Of a stretch of DNA of 64,000 nucleotides, positions 38,836-47,457 are shown one piece after another; within the stretch, counting starts at the first letter, position 1, and each line of letters starts with the position of its first letter. The DNA is taken from assembly GCA_003279685.1 (NCBI GenBank), contig QCHA01000002.1, forward strand, positions 116,113 to 180,112, read 5' to 3'. Source of the stretch: Pelagibacteraceae bacterium AG-390-L03. GTDB taxonomy: Bacteria > Pseudomonadota > Alphaproteobacteria > Pelagibacterales > Pelagibacteraceae. The notes beneath the pieces are model-generated. The model saw only the letters and a program-made list of their open reading frames with translations. It did not search any database and was not told the DNA's origin. The position numbers were made by a program, and so were the translations under genes.

Positions 38836-39436
38836 AAAAAAATTTATTTATCTTATTTCCCCAAATAAAATTTATCCTGAGTTCTATCATGATTTAAACC
38901 AAGTACTTAGAGCTGGCAAAGTAGCTCTATTTCAATTGAGACTTAAAAAATATTCACTTAAACAAAAAATTGTAATTGGAAAAAAAATTCAACAAATTTG
39001 TAAAAAAAATAATATTAAATTTATAGTCAATGATGATCCCATACTCTCAAAAACACTTAATGCAGATGGTTGTCATCTAGGTCAAAAAGATATGGACATA
39101 AAAAATGCTAGAAAAATAATTGGAAAAAAAATTATTGGAGTTACCTGCCATAATTCTATCAAATTAGCAAAAGCTGCTATTAAAGAAAATGCTGATTATA
39201 TTGCCTTTGGAGCTTTCTTTTCCACTAAAACCAAAAAAGTAATATTCAAGGCTGATATTAAAATTTTAAATAAAATTAAAAAGTTAACCAAAACCCCAAT
39301 AGTTGCAATTGGTGGAATAAATTTTGATAATTATAAAAAACTGCTATTGAACAATGCTAATTTATTAGCTATTTCAAGCTACGTTTGGAATAATAAAAAA
39401 TATAAACCTTTAGAAACGATAGAAAAACTTAAATGA
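38822..39436 (+). CDS. thiE: Thiamine-phosphate synthase family protein
   Basis: A 204-residue TIM-barrel protein. It has RAGKVALFQLRLKKY, the pyrophosphate/Mg region FIVNDDPILSKTLNADGCHL, GVTCHNS, FGAFFSTKTKK and PIVAIGGINFDN, all in the ThiE pattern. ThiE joins HMP-PP and thiazole phosphate. It starts at TTG inside the end of fba (14-base overlap); no nearby ATG offers an alternative. The order fba-thiE-efp-suhB recurs in alphaproteobacteria. Confidence 0.85.
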   Translation: MRINKKKFIYLISPNKIYPEFYHDLNQVLRAGKVALFQLRLKKYSLKQKIVIGKKIQQICKKNNIKFIVNDDPILSKTLNADGCHLGQKDMDIKNARKIIGKKIIGVTCHNSIKLAKAAIKENADYIAFGAFFSTKTKKVIFKADIKILNKIKKLTKTPIVAIGGINFDNYKKLLLNNANLLAISSYVWNNKKYKPLETIEKLK

Positions 39437-39993
39437 AAATTAATGCAGGAGAAATAAGAGTAGGAATGCTTTTAGAATATAAAAGTGATTTATGGCAAGT
39501 TCTAAAAACTCAACATGTGAAACCAGGTAAAGGTGGAGCATTTGCCCAAGTGGAAATGAAAAGTTTGGAAAAAAACACAAAATTAAATGAGCGATTTAGA
39601 TCTAGTGAGACTGTTGAAAAAGCATCATTAGAAGAAACTAAATTTAATTATCTCTATGAAGATGAAAATAATTATTTTTTTATGGAACCAAAAACATTTG
39701 AGCAAGTTGAAATCAAAAAAGAAATAGTTGGAGAACAAGGGAAATTATTAACTGAGAATCTAGAGGTGACTGTTAGTTTTTATAATGAAAATCCAATTTC
39801 AATTGAACTTCCAAATCAAGTAAAGTGTAAGATAGAAACAACAGACGTTGCGCTAAAGGGACAAACTGTCTCGTCGTCATATAAACCAGCAACTCTTGAT
39901 AATGGTTTAAGTATTCAAGTTCCACCTTTTATAGACTCTGGTGATGAAGTAATTGTTGATACAAGAACTCTCGAGTATATAAAAAAAATATAA
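39433..39993 (+). CDS. efp: Elongation factor P
   Basis: A 186-residue three-domain OB-fold protein that rescues ribosomes stalled at polyproline. The tip loop KPGKGGAF carries Lys33, the position modified in EF-P with lysyl-type systems. Later segments SSETVEKASLEETKFNYLYE and PPFIDSGDEVIVDTRTLEY are canonical. No modification enzyme is encoded in this window. It overlaps thiE by ATGA. Confidence 0.97.
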   Translation: MKINAGEIRVGMLLEYKSDLWQVLKTQHVKPGKGGAFAQVEMKSLEKNTKLNERFRSSETVEKASLEETKFNYLYEDENNYFFMEPKTFEQVEIKKEIVGEQGKLLTENLEVTVSFYNENPISIELPNQVKCKIETTDVALKGQTVSSSYKPATLDNGLSIQVPPFIDSGDEVIVDTRTLEYIKKI

Positions 39994-39998
39994 TCAAA

Positions 39999-40739
39999 AT
40001 GATTTCTATATCTGCAAATCTCAACATAATGATTAAGGCTGCAGAAAAAGCATCTAAATCTGTTATTAGAGATTTTGGCGAAGTTGAAAAATTACAAGTA
40101 TCAAAAAAAGGACCCTATGATTTTGTTACAAAAACTGACAAATATGTAGAAAAAATTTTAATTGAAGAATTATCAAAAATTAAAAAAAACTACTCCTTTA
40201 TAACCGAAGAAACTGGTGTGATTAAAAATAATGATAAAGAAAATATTTGGATTATTGACCCAATAGATGGAACAACAAACTTTTTACATGGCATACCTCA
40301 TTTTGCAATTTGTATTGCTCTTCAAAACAAAAATGAAATTGTAAGTGGTTTAATTTTTGACCCAATCAAAGATGAAATGTTTTTTGCTGAAAAAGATAAA
40401 GGAGCCTTCTTAAATAACCAAAGACTAAGAGTGTCAAACAAGAATTCCATTGATGACTGTCTATTTTCAAGTAACCATGAAGGTGTTAAATTTAGTGATC
40501 TTAATATGAGATATAGTGGGTGTGCTGCCCTAGATTTGGCTTATGTTGCATCTGGTAGACTTGATGGATTTTTTCATAATCAGATTAACCTTTGGGATGT
40601 CGCTGCTGGAGAGATATTGGTCAAAGAAGCAGGAGGAATAGTAAACGATATTCATAAATTTGATGTAAATAAAATTGATATTAAGGCTTCAAGTGCTGCA
40701 ATTAATGAAAAAATGTTAGAAAATTTAGTTAACTTTTAA
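39999..40739 (+). CDS. suhB: Inositol monophosphatase family protein
   Basis: A 246-residue Mg-dependent phosphatase with metal-binding motifs FITEETG, WIIDPIDGTTNFLHG and the C-terminal LWDVAAGEILVKEAGGIV. Substrates in bacteria include inositol-1-phosphate, and SuhB also acts in rRNA antitermination. It lies five bases after efp, in the same order as in related alphaproteobacteria. The specific substrate is not determinable here. Confidence 0.92.
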   Translation: MISISANLNIMIKAAEKASKSVIRDFGEVEKLQVSKKGPYDFVTKTDKYVEKILIEELSKIKKNYSFITEETGVIKNNDKENIWIIDPIDGTTNFLHGIPHFAICIALQNKNEIVSGLIFDPIKDEMFFAEKDKGAFLNNQRLRVSNKNSIDDCLFSSNHEGVKFSDLNMRYSGCAALDLAYVASGRLDGFFHNQINLWDVAAGEILVKEAGGIVNDIHKFDVNKIDIKASSAAINEKMLENLVNF

Positions 40740-40774
40740 TTGTGTTATAAAATTCTTTTGCTATAAGTCTCGAT

Positions 40775-41005
40775 ATGAAAAAAGACTTACATCCAAACTA
40801 TCATACAATTAAAGTTGAAATGACTGATGGAACTCAGTTTGAAACAAAATCAACTTGGGGTGCTGAAGGAGATTTACTTAAATTAGAAATTGATCCAAAA
40901 TCTCATTCTGCGTGGACAGGTGGCAAACAGAAGTTAATGGATAAAGGTAGAATAAGTAAATTTAATAAAAAATTTCAAAACTTTAAATCAGATAAAAAAA
41001 ATTAA
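40775..41005 (+). CDS. rpmE: 50S ribosomal protein L31
   Basis: A 76-residue protein starting [20 protein letters not shown] with the alphaproteobacterial [11 protein letters not shown] segment. It has no cysteine at all, so it is the zinc-independent form of L31, which bridges the ribosomal subunits. It is followed directly, with no gap, by the TrcR gene. Confidence 0.95.
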   Translation: MKKDLHPNYHTIKVEMTDGTQFETKSTWGAEGDLLKLEIDPKSHSAWTGGKQKLMDKGRISKFNKKFQNFKSDKKN

Positions 41006-41593
41006 ATGTCAAAAGCACCTTTGATGCCAATGGCTACAGCTGTTTGGTTAGTTGAAAATACTACGCTTACTTTTAAACAAATTGCAAAATTTTGTAACTT
41101 ACACGAAGTTGAGATTCAAGGAATTGCGGATGGAGAGGTTGCAAGAGGAATTAAAGCTTATAATCCAATAATTTCAGGTCAGCTTTCTAGAGAAGAAATT
41201 GAATTATCGTCAAAAGATAAAAGTCGACACCTGCTAATCAGAAACACCGATATTGAAATATCTAATACTGAGAAGAAAACTAAAAAATATATACCGTTAT
41301 CTAAGAGACAAGACAAGCCAGACTCAGCATTATGGTTGATTAGACAACATAATATTCTTAAGGACTCACAAATTGCAAAATTAGTTGGTATAACTAAAAA
41401 TTCAGTTACCTCTATAAGAAACAAAAGTTATTGGAACTATAATAATTTAAATCCAAAAGATCCTGTTGCTTTGAATTTATTTAGTCAAAAAGATCTAGTT
41501 GAGGCTCTAGAAAAAGCTGAAAGAAGGATAAAAAGAGAAAAAAAAGAAAAAGAAAAAGCAAAATCATCAAAAGTAATTTCAAACATTGAATAA
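41006..41593 (+). CDS. trcR: TrcR/DUF1013 family transcriptional regulator
   Basis: A 195-residue protein with the family start LMPMATAVWLVENTTLTFKQ and IADGEVARGIKAYNPIISGQ, then two helix-turn-helix-like segments (IAKFCNLHEVEIQGIADGE and IAKLVGITKNSVTSIRNKSY). The C-terminus is a Lys/Glu-rich helix. The family is largely confined to alphaproteobacteria, where TrcR is tied to cell-cycle transcription. The targets in this organism are unknown. Confidence 0.85.
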   Translation: MSKAPLMPMATAVWLVENTTLTFKQIAKFCNLHEVEIQGIADGEVARGIKAYNPIISGQLSREEIELSSKDKSRHLLIRNTDIEISNTEKKTKKYIPLSKRQDKPDSALWLIRQHNILKDSQIAKLVGITKNSVTSIRNKSYWNYNNLNPKDPVALNLFSQKDLVEALEKAERRIKREKKEKEKAKSSKVISNIE

Positions 41594-41646
41594 ATTTAAT
41601 AGACATCAAAATTTTATAGTGATAATCACACACATTAAAAATATTT

Positions 41647-41841
41647 ATGAAAATAGAAGTTAAAGACAATAATATTGAACAAGCACTTAGAGTTCTAAAA
41701 AGAAAACTTCAACGAGATGGTTTTTTTAAAGTCATTAAATTAAAAAATACTTACGAAAAACCCTCTGAGAAAAAGAAAAGAATTCTTCAAGAAAACATTA
41801 AGAGAGTTAAAAAATTAAACAAACTTAAAAATAGAATTTAA
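41647..41841 (+). CDS. rpsU: 30S ribosomal protein S21
   Basis: A 64-residue basic protein matching S21: KIEVKDNNIEQALRVLKRKL at the N-terminus, then KYEKPS-like KNTYEKPSEKKKR and a Lys/Arg-rich helical tail. S21 sits near the anti-Shine-Dalgarno region of 16S rRNA and helps initiation. Six bases later lies the initiator tRNA gene, so two initiation components are adjacent. Confidence 0.94.
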   Translation: MKIEVKDNNIEQALRVLKRKLQRDGFFKVIKLKNTYEKPSEKKKRILQENIKRVKKLNKLKNRI

Positions 41842-41847
41842 GTATAT

Positions 41848-41924
<77 letters not shown>

Positions 41925-41951
41925 ATTCCTTTAATTGTTTATAAATTAAAA

Positions 41952-43349
41952 CTATAGATTTTTTGTGATATCTTCTGTCATTTTTTTTGCATCTGCAAAC
42001 AACATCAAAGTATTTTCTTTGTAAAATAAATCGTTATCAATTCCTGCATAACCAGGTGATAAACTTCTTTTTACAAATAAAACTGATTTACATTTTTCAA
42101 CATCAAGAACCGGCATCCCATAAATTGGGCTTTGAGGATCTGTTTTAGCAACTGGGTTTGTTACATCATTAGCGCCAATTACAAATGCTACATCTGCATT
42201 TGCAAAATCATTATTAATTTCCTCTAACTCAAATACTTCATCATAAGGAACATTTGCTTCAGCAAGCAAAACATTCATGTGTCCTGGCATTCGACCAGCA
42301 ACAGGATGTATCGCATAAGAAACTTTTATGTCATTTTTTTTCAATGTATCAACCATTTCTCTTAACGCATGTTGTGCTTGTGCAACAGCCATTCCATAGC
42401 CTGGTACAATTATAACTGATGAAGCATTCTTCATTAAGAAAGCAGCATCATCTGCATTTCCACTTTTAACTGGTCTTTGTTCTTTATTTTGTGCTGATCC
42501 TGATTGTTCGGTTGCTCCAAACCCTCCTAGGATTACATTAAAAAATGATCTATTCATTCCCTTACACATTATATAAGATAAAATTGCACCAGATGAACCT
42601 ACTAATGCACCTGTAATAATTAAAGCTGTATTTTCTAAAGTAAAACCAATTCCAGCTGCCGCCCAACCAGAATAAGAGTTTAGCATTGAAATCACTACCG
42701 GCATATCTGCACCACCGATTGGAATGATTAATAAAAAACCAATTAAAAAAGAAACTGCCAATAATATCCAAAATAAATTAGAAGATTGAGTAGAGCAAAG
42801 TAGATAAGTTAATACAATTATTGAAATTAAAATTAATGCATTTAGAGGATGTTGTCCTTTAAAAGTTATAGGTGAACCTGACATTATTCCTTGAAGTTTT
42901 AAGAAAGCAATAATTGAACCTGAAAAAGTGATTGCACCCACTGCTGCACCAATTGACATTTCTATTAAGCTTCCAAGTTTAATGTTGCCTGGTGATCCTA
43001 AATTAAAAGCCTCTGGATTTAAAAAAGCAGCTATTGCAACAAATACAGCTGCAAGCCCAACCAAACTATGAAACCCAGCTACCAATTCTGGCATTGCAGT
43101 CATTGGAATTTTATATGCAATAAAAGCACCTATTAATCCTCCTATCAAAAGAAATATTAAAACAACTACAAATCCAGTTGAAAAATTACCAATGGATAAA
43201 AAAGTAACTGTAATTGCAATAATCATTCCTAAAATACCAAAGAAATTCCCTTGTCTAGATGTTTCAGGTGAAGAAAGTCCTCTTAAAGCTAAAATAAATA
43301 ACACCCCTGAAATTAAATAAAATATGGCTGATAAATTTGCTGATAACAT
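41952..43349 (-). CDS. pntB: Proton-translocating NAD(P) transhydrogenase subunit beta
   Basis: A 465-residue protein with about nine N-terminal transmembrane helices (1-265) and a C-terminal NADP-binding domain III starting near 290, with VIIVPGYGMAVAQAQHALRE, HPVAGRMPGHMNVLLAEA and VIGANDVTNPVAKTDPQSPI. It reduces NADP with NADH using proton influx. It shares one base with the preceding pntAB gene. The three-gene split pntA-pntAB-pntB is the usual alphaproteobacterial form. Confidence 0.97.
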   Translation of the reverse strand: MLSANLSAIFYLISGVLFILALRGLSSPETSRQGNFFGILGMIIAITVTFLSIGNFSTGFVVVLIFLLIGGLIGAFIAYKIPMTAMPELVAGFHSLVGLAAVFVAIAAFLNPEAFNLGSPGNIKLGSLIEMSIGAAVGAITFSGSIIAFLKLQGIMSGSPITFKGQHPLNALILISIIVLTYLLCSTQSSNLFWILLAVSFLIGFLLIIPIGGADMPVVISMLNSYSGWAAAGIGFTLENTALIITGALVGSSGAILSYIMCKGMNRSFFNVILGGFGATEQSGSAQNKEQRPVKSGNADDAAFLMKNASSVIIVPGYGMAVAQAQHALREMVDTLKKNDIKVSYAIHPVAGRMPGHMNVLLAEANVPYDEVFELEEINNDFANADVAFVIGANDVTNPVAKTDPQSPIYGMPVLDVEKCKSVLFVKRSLSPGYAGIDNDLFYKENTLMLFADAKKMTEDITKNL

Positions 43350-43657
43350 TATTTATCCTTTTTCTTTTTTTTATACATTGCAAGCATTCTCTGCGTTACT
43401 AAAAATCCACCAAATATATTAATAGCTGCTAATGATATTGCTAAAAACCCAAAGATACTTGAAGTGTTAAATATAGTGTCAGAATTTCCAGCCAAACCTG
43501 CAATAATTGCGCCAACAATAATCACTGATGAAATTGCATTAGTAACGGACATTAAAGGAGTATGAAGTGATGGGGTTACGCTCCAAACTACATAGTATCC
43601 TATAAAAATTGAAAGGATAAAAATACTTAATCTGAATATAAAAGGATCTATTTCCAT
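43349..43657 (-). CDS. pntAB: Transhydrogenase subunit alpha, membrane part
   Basis: A 102-residue membrane protein with three to four helices, containing VWSVTPSLHTPLMSVTNAIS and VTQRMLAMYKKK, the hallmarks of the PntA C-terminal membrane domain encoded separately. It assembles with PntA and PntB. Four bases separate it from pntA upstream. Confidence 0.95.
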   Translation of the reverse strand: MEIDPFIFRLSIFILSIFIGYYVVWSVTPSLHTPLMSVTNAISSVIIVGAIIAGLAGNSDTIFNTSSIFGFLAISLAAINIFGGFLVTQRMLAMYKKKKKDK

Positions 43658-43661
43658 AATT

Positions 43662-44750
43662 TTATTTTATTATCGTTTTTTCAATTATCTCGTCTTCTAA
43701 ATTTATATTAATTTTATTATTTTCTTTATCATATAAATTCGACACAAAATTAAATACATTTTTAGCATATAAATTTGATGCAGAAGTTGGAAGTTTATTT
43801 AAAATATTACTTTCCCCCATTATTTTTACACCATTGCTATCTACAATTTCATCAACTTTAGTGTGTGCTGTGTTTCCACCTTGAATAGCAGCTAGATCAT
43901 ATATTATTGAACCTGAGCTCATATTATTAATCATACCTTCTTTAATAATCACTGGTGCTTTTTTTCCAGGAATTAAAGCTGTGCAAATTACAATATCAAT
44001 TTTCTTTAATGTTTCTGATAATAATTCTTCTTGCTTCTTTTTAAAATCATCTGATGCTTCTTTAGCATAACCTCCCTCTGTCTCAAGATTTTCAGCACCT
44101 TCAACTGTTAAAAATTTTCCGCCTAAACTTTCAACCTGTTCTTTAGAAGCCATTCTAACATCTGTTGCAAATACAATTGCGCCCATTCGTTTTGCAGTTG
44201 CAATTGCTTGTAATCCCGCAACCCCCGCACCAACTACCAGTACCTTTGCAGCTGGTATTGTTCCTGCTGCAGTCATCATCATTGGAATTGCTTTTTCAAA
44301 ATGAGCGAACGACTCTACTACTGCTTTATAACCCGCAAGGTTTGCTTGTGAGGATAATATATCCATAGATTGAGCTCTTGTTATTCGTGGAAGTAATTCA
44401 AGTGAAAAAGTATTGATATTTTTTTTTACTAAATCATTTATCTTATCTTTATTATCATATGGGTTTAATACCCCAATAAATGTTTGATTTTCTTTTAATA
44501 AAGAATTTTTGTCATCATCTAATAAACCTAACTGAACAATAATATCTGCACTAGATATGATTTCTTTTTCATCTTGTGAAATTGATACTCCTAATTCTCT
44601 ATATTCTTCATCTTTAATTCCAAGATGATTTCCATAATTTTTAGCTAATGAAACTTCAAGACCAAGGGATATATATTTTTTTGCAATCTCAGGAGTAACT
44701 GCTATTCTTTTTTCAATTTTTTGATTTTCTAGAATAGAAGCAATTTTCAT
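43662..44750 (-). CDS. pntA: NAD(P) transhydrogenase subunit alpha, NAD-binding part
   Basis: A 362-residue soluble domain I. It starts KIASILENQKIEKRIAVTPE and contains the NAD-binding VLVVGAGVAGLQAIATAKRM (about 170-190), ATDVRMASKEQVESLGG and VICTALIPGKKAPVI. It belongs to the alanine dehydrogenase/transhydrogenase fold. It lies nine bases downstream of a 36-codon membrane gene. Confidence 0.96.
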   Translation of the reverse strand: MKIASILENQKIEKRIAVTPEIAKKYISLGLEVSLAKNYGNHLGIKDEEYRELGVSISQDEKEIISSADIIVQLGLLDDDKNSLLKENQTFIGVLNPYDNKDKINDLVKKNINTFSLELLPRITRAQSMDILSSQANLAGYKAVVESFAHFEKAIPMMMTAAGTIPAAKVLVVGAGVAGLQAIATAKRMGAIVFATDVRMASKEQVESLGGKFLTVEGAENLETEGGYAKEASDDFKKKQEELLSETLKKIDIVICTALIPGKKAPVIIKEGMINNMSSGSIIYDLAAIQGGNTAHTKVDEIVDSNGVKIMGESNILNKLPTSASNLYAKNVFNFVSNLYDKENNKININLEDEIIEKTIIK

Positions 44751-44759
44751 ACATTTATC

Positions 44760-44870
44760 TTATAGTAAGAATATCGCCATTAAAACTAAAACACCAATAA
44801 CTGCGACTGTTCCCCACAACACAAATTTTGTAAAATTGTTCCAGGTATTTTTATGGTTTTCATTATCCAT
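44760..44870 (-). CDS. Small membrane protein, aa3-type cytochrome oxidase subunit IV-like
   Basis: A 36-codon gene read directly from the sequence: a polar start MDNENHKNTWNNFTKFVLWG followed by one hydrophobic helix of about 16 residues to the end. This matches the short bacterial aa3-oxidase subunit IV family, whose genes often neighbour pnt genes in alphaproteobacteria. It sits five bases after rpmJ and nine bases before pntA, in the same orientation. Identification is by length, topology and context. Confidence 0.65.
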   Translation of the reverse strand: MDNENHKNTWNNFTKFVLWGTVAVIGVLVLMAIFLL

Positions 44871-44875
44871 AAAAA

Positions 44876-45001
44876 TTACTTCTGTCTTGCTTTAAACTTT
44901 GGATTAGTTTTATTGATAACGTATACACGACCTCTTCTTCTAACTAACTTAGAATTAAGATCTCTTTTTTTAATTGACTTTAATGAGCTTTTAATTTTCA
45001 T
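44876..45001 (-). CDS. rpmJ: 50S ribosomal protein L36, cysteine-free form
   Basis: A 41-codon gene read directly: [14 protein letters not shown], then [20 protein letters not shown] and RQK. This is the L36 pattern, but without the zinc-binding Cys/His set. Its ATG overlaps the TGA stop of the epimerase gene (ATGA at 45001-44998), so translation may be coupled. L36 is a core 50S protein. Confidence 0.92.
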   Translation of the reverse strand: MKIKSSLKSIKKRDLNSKLVRRRGRVYVINKTNPKFKARQK

Positions 45002-45885
45002 AATTTTTCACCTTTAATAAACGAAGTTACATAATCTTTCAAATCTATTTTTCCATATTTATTAATTATTTTACGATTATTTGATATTTTCGTTAATGCA
45101 GATGCATATCGTTCACCAGATCTTGGTTTTAGAAATACTATTTTAGTTTTAAACATTTTAGCAAGATCTTTTATTGAATAGGATTTTTTGTTGCTTATAC
45201 TGTAATGGAGACATTTATTTCTACTCCAAGCTTCAATACAAATTTTGATAGTATCATCAATATGTGTGAATCTTCTTGTTTGAGTTCCAGGTTTTACAAT
45301 TGTTAAGGGTTTATTCTTTATATACAAATCTTCAAAAATTCCGACAACAGTTGCCATATCACCTACTTTAATTTGTCCAGGTCCATAGACATTATAAAAA
45401 TAAATTACCTCATATTTAAAATTAAACCATTTTCTTAAGTTTTCTAATAATTCTAAATTTTTAGATTTTGTAAAAGCATATGGAGATAAATTTTTATCAT
45501 CACCATTATTACCTAAAGAGGCAGAAGTTGCTGAGTAAATAAGTTTTATATTATTTTCAAGACAAAATTTAAAAACAGCATTCGAACCAATAGAATTTGA
45601 TTTAAAACATTCATCAAATTTTTTAAAACTTTGATAAATTCTCGCAAACTCGCCAAAATGAAAAATTGAATTAATTCTTTTTTTTACTTTTTTTAATTGA
45701 TTTGAAATATCAACTGTTTCAGCTTTTAAGTACTTAATTCTTTTATCTTTTATATGATTTTTTTTATTTCCAGAGGAATAATTATCAATACTAATAATTT
45801 TTTTATTAGTTTTCTTCAAAAGCATCTTAATTAAATTAGAACCAACAAATCCAGCACCACCAGTTACAATTATAAGATTTTTCAT
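44998..45885 (-). CDS. NAD-dependent epimerase/dehydratase (UDP-glucose 4-epimerase-like)
   Basis: A 295-residue extended SDR starting at [10 protein letters not shown] (45885). It has the Gly-rich [32 protein letters not shown] and the catalytic YxxxK in [10 protein letters not shown], then FYNVYGPGQ and [11 protein letters not shown] longer reading to 45939 runs into the 5S rRNA gene and is rejected. The start lies eight bases past the 5S 3' end. It likely makes a sugar nucleotide for the nearby glycan region; substrate unknown. Confidence 0.85.
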   Translation of the reverse strand: MKNLIIVTGGAGFVGSNLIKMLLKKTNKKIISIDNYSSGNKKNHIKDKRIKYLKAETVDISNQLKKVKKRINSIFHFGEFARIYQSFKKFDECFKSNSIGSNAVFKFCLENNIKLIYSATSASLGNNGDDKNLSPYAFTKSKNLELLENLRKWFNFKYEVIYFYNVYGPGQIKVGDMATVVGIFEDLYIKNKPLTIVKPGTQTRRFTHIDDTIKICIEAWSRNKCLHYSISNKKSYSIKDLAKMFKTKIVFLKPRSGERYASALTKISNNRKIINKYGKIDLKDYVTSFIKGEKL

Positions 45886-45893
45886 TTTAGATA

Positions 45894-46011
45894 TGCCTGG
45901 CAATGTCCTACTCTTCCATGTCTTAAGACAAAGTACCATTGGCGCAGAAAGGCTTGACTACCGAGTTCGGAATGGGATCGGGTATTACACTTTCGCAATA
46001 ATCACCAGGCA
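45894..46011 (-). rRNA. rrf: 5S ribosomal RNA
   Basis: About 118 nt on the minus strand. Terminal helix TGCCTGGTGATTATTG pairs with the 3' end ATTGCCAGGCA. Internal conserved parts CCCGATCCCATTCCGAACTCG and TGGAAGAGTAGGACATTGCC are diagnostic. No 16S or 23S gene is in the window, so this 5S gene is unlinked, as in SAR11 genomes where a variable region separates it from 16S-23S. Exact ends are plus or minus a few bases. Confidence 0.95.
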
Positions 46012-46106
46012 GGGCTTAGTACTAAAATTAGGAAGGAATGTAAAGATTATTCTTTGATTCATCTTAATCTTAACAATTCAAAATTTTACAGCTAGTTTTT
46101 AATTAT

Positions 46107-47363
46107 TTAGGAGTTTTTTTGAGTTTGGATTGCATTAGAAACAATCACTATAAATAACCCAATTATAAATCCAAATATCACAGAAATTATTATTTTTGTT
46201 CGATTATTTTTACGCTCAATATTAGTAGATAAAACTTTTATTGAGGCTGCATAAAAATTATCATCTTTAGCTAAAGGAGTTGTTTCAAAGATCAATTCTG
46301 CTCGATCTAAAGTTTTGTCTTGTTCTAGTTTTCTTTTAAATGTGAATGTTTTATCTAGACCCTCAATAAATGCATTTTTATTTTTACGTGACTCAATTAA
46401 TTCTATTTCTTTATCAATTGCCTCATAACCTCTCAAATAAAATGGTGAGTCTGTGACAACTGTTGACAACAATGTACTCTGATTACCTAATGTTTGTACT
46501 TCAATTGTATTTTTTGCAACACCTAGCTGTTTAGCTATTGCTGATTGCTCTTTTAAATACAATATTTTCGCAACAGACTTACTATCATAATCAATTCTTA
46601 GATTTTCTATTTTTTCTGATAAGTCTTCAAGAATATATTTTCTTTTCTGTCTTTCAGACAATATTAATCTTTCATACTGTTGCCGTAAGCTTTGTTTTAC
46701 AATTTTATTTGCAGCCTCATCAACATATGCTAAAACTGACTTCCATTTTTTAATTTCATCGAATTCAAATTTAATAGTGCTATATGTAACTTCAAAACCT
46801 TCTTGTATTTGTTTTTTTTCTGGTATGGTTCTCGAGATAATTTTTATAGATGCTGCAAGTTGATTGATCGCTTCTTCATAATCATTTACATTACTATAAT
46901 TGTTAATATCTAACAATTTATATTTTCGTATTCCATCTTCAAATAATTTTCTTTCATTTAATATTTCAATGTATTGCTTTAAAAGTCCTGAGGCCGTCAA
47001 TTTAAAAGTTTTAAGATCATTAAATTTAGAAAGTTCATTATTGAAACCATCCATAATATCTTCATTTTTATTTGTATTAATTATAATATTAGTTTCTTCA
47101 ATTTCTTTTTTAGGATTAAATATTTCTTCAGTGGGAGTGTAAGTGTATAAATTGAAAGCTGTATATTTATTCTCTTCGATGGATGAAATAGGTGTAATAT
47201 TAGTTGTGGCAATAAAATTTTTTGGCTGATTATTTATATAAAGTATTAACGATAAAACTGAAATTAATACAGCCGCAAGTATCTTCAGTTTGCCCTTCCA
47301 GGCTATATTTACCAACTCAACTAAATTAATTTCATCATTATTTATTTCAGTTTTTTTATTCAT
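46107..47363 (-). CDS. Wzz-like polysaccharide chain-length determinant
   Basis: A 418-residue protein with transmembrane helices near both ends (about 30-44 and 390-410) and a long periplasmic coiled-coil region between (LSERQKRKYILEDLSEKIEN). The N-terminus INLVELVNIAWKGKLKILAA matches the Wzz/PCP family. Such proteins set chain length of O-antigen made by Wzy. It is the last gene of the minus-strand glycan arm, 96 bases from the 5S gene. Confidence 0.85.
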   Translation of the reverse strand: MNKKTEINNDEINLVELVNIAWKGKLKILAAVLISVLSLILYINNQPKNFIATTNITPISSIEENKYTAFNLYTYTPTEEIFNPKKEIEETNIIINTNKNEDIMDGFNNELSKFNDLKTFKLTASGLLKQYIEILNERKLFEDGIRKYKLLDINNYSNVNDYEEAINQLAASIKIISRTIPEKKQIQEGFEVTYSTIKFEFDEIKKWKSVLAYVDEAANKIVKQSLRQQYERLILSERQKRKYILEDLSEKIENLRIDYDSKSVAKILYLKEQSAIAKQLGVAKNTIEVQTLGNQSTLLSTVVTDSPFYLRGYEAIDKEIELIESRKNKNAFIEGLDKTFTFKRKLEQDKTLDRAELIFETTPLAKDDNFYAASIKVLSTNIERKNNRTKIIISVIFGFIIGLFIVIVSNAIQTQKNS

Positions 47364-47457
47364 ATAATTAATATTTCAAGACAGGCTATCTATATCAAAA
47401 TTTGAAACAAACAATAATAAAAAAGTTATTTTTTTAAGTATTAGTCTAAAATTAATA

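Noticed and set aside
45886..45939. N-terminal extension of the epimerase
   Set aside because: It would translate the 3' part of the 5S rRNA gene; the conserved protein begins at 45885.
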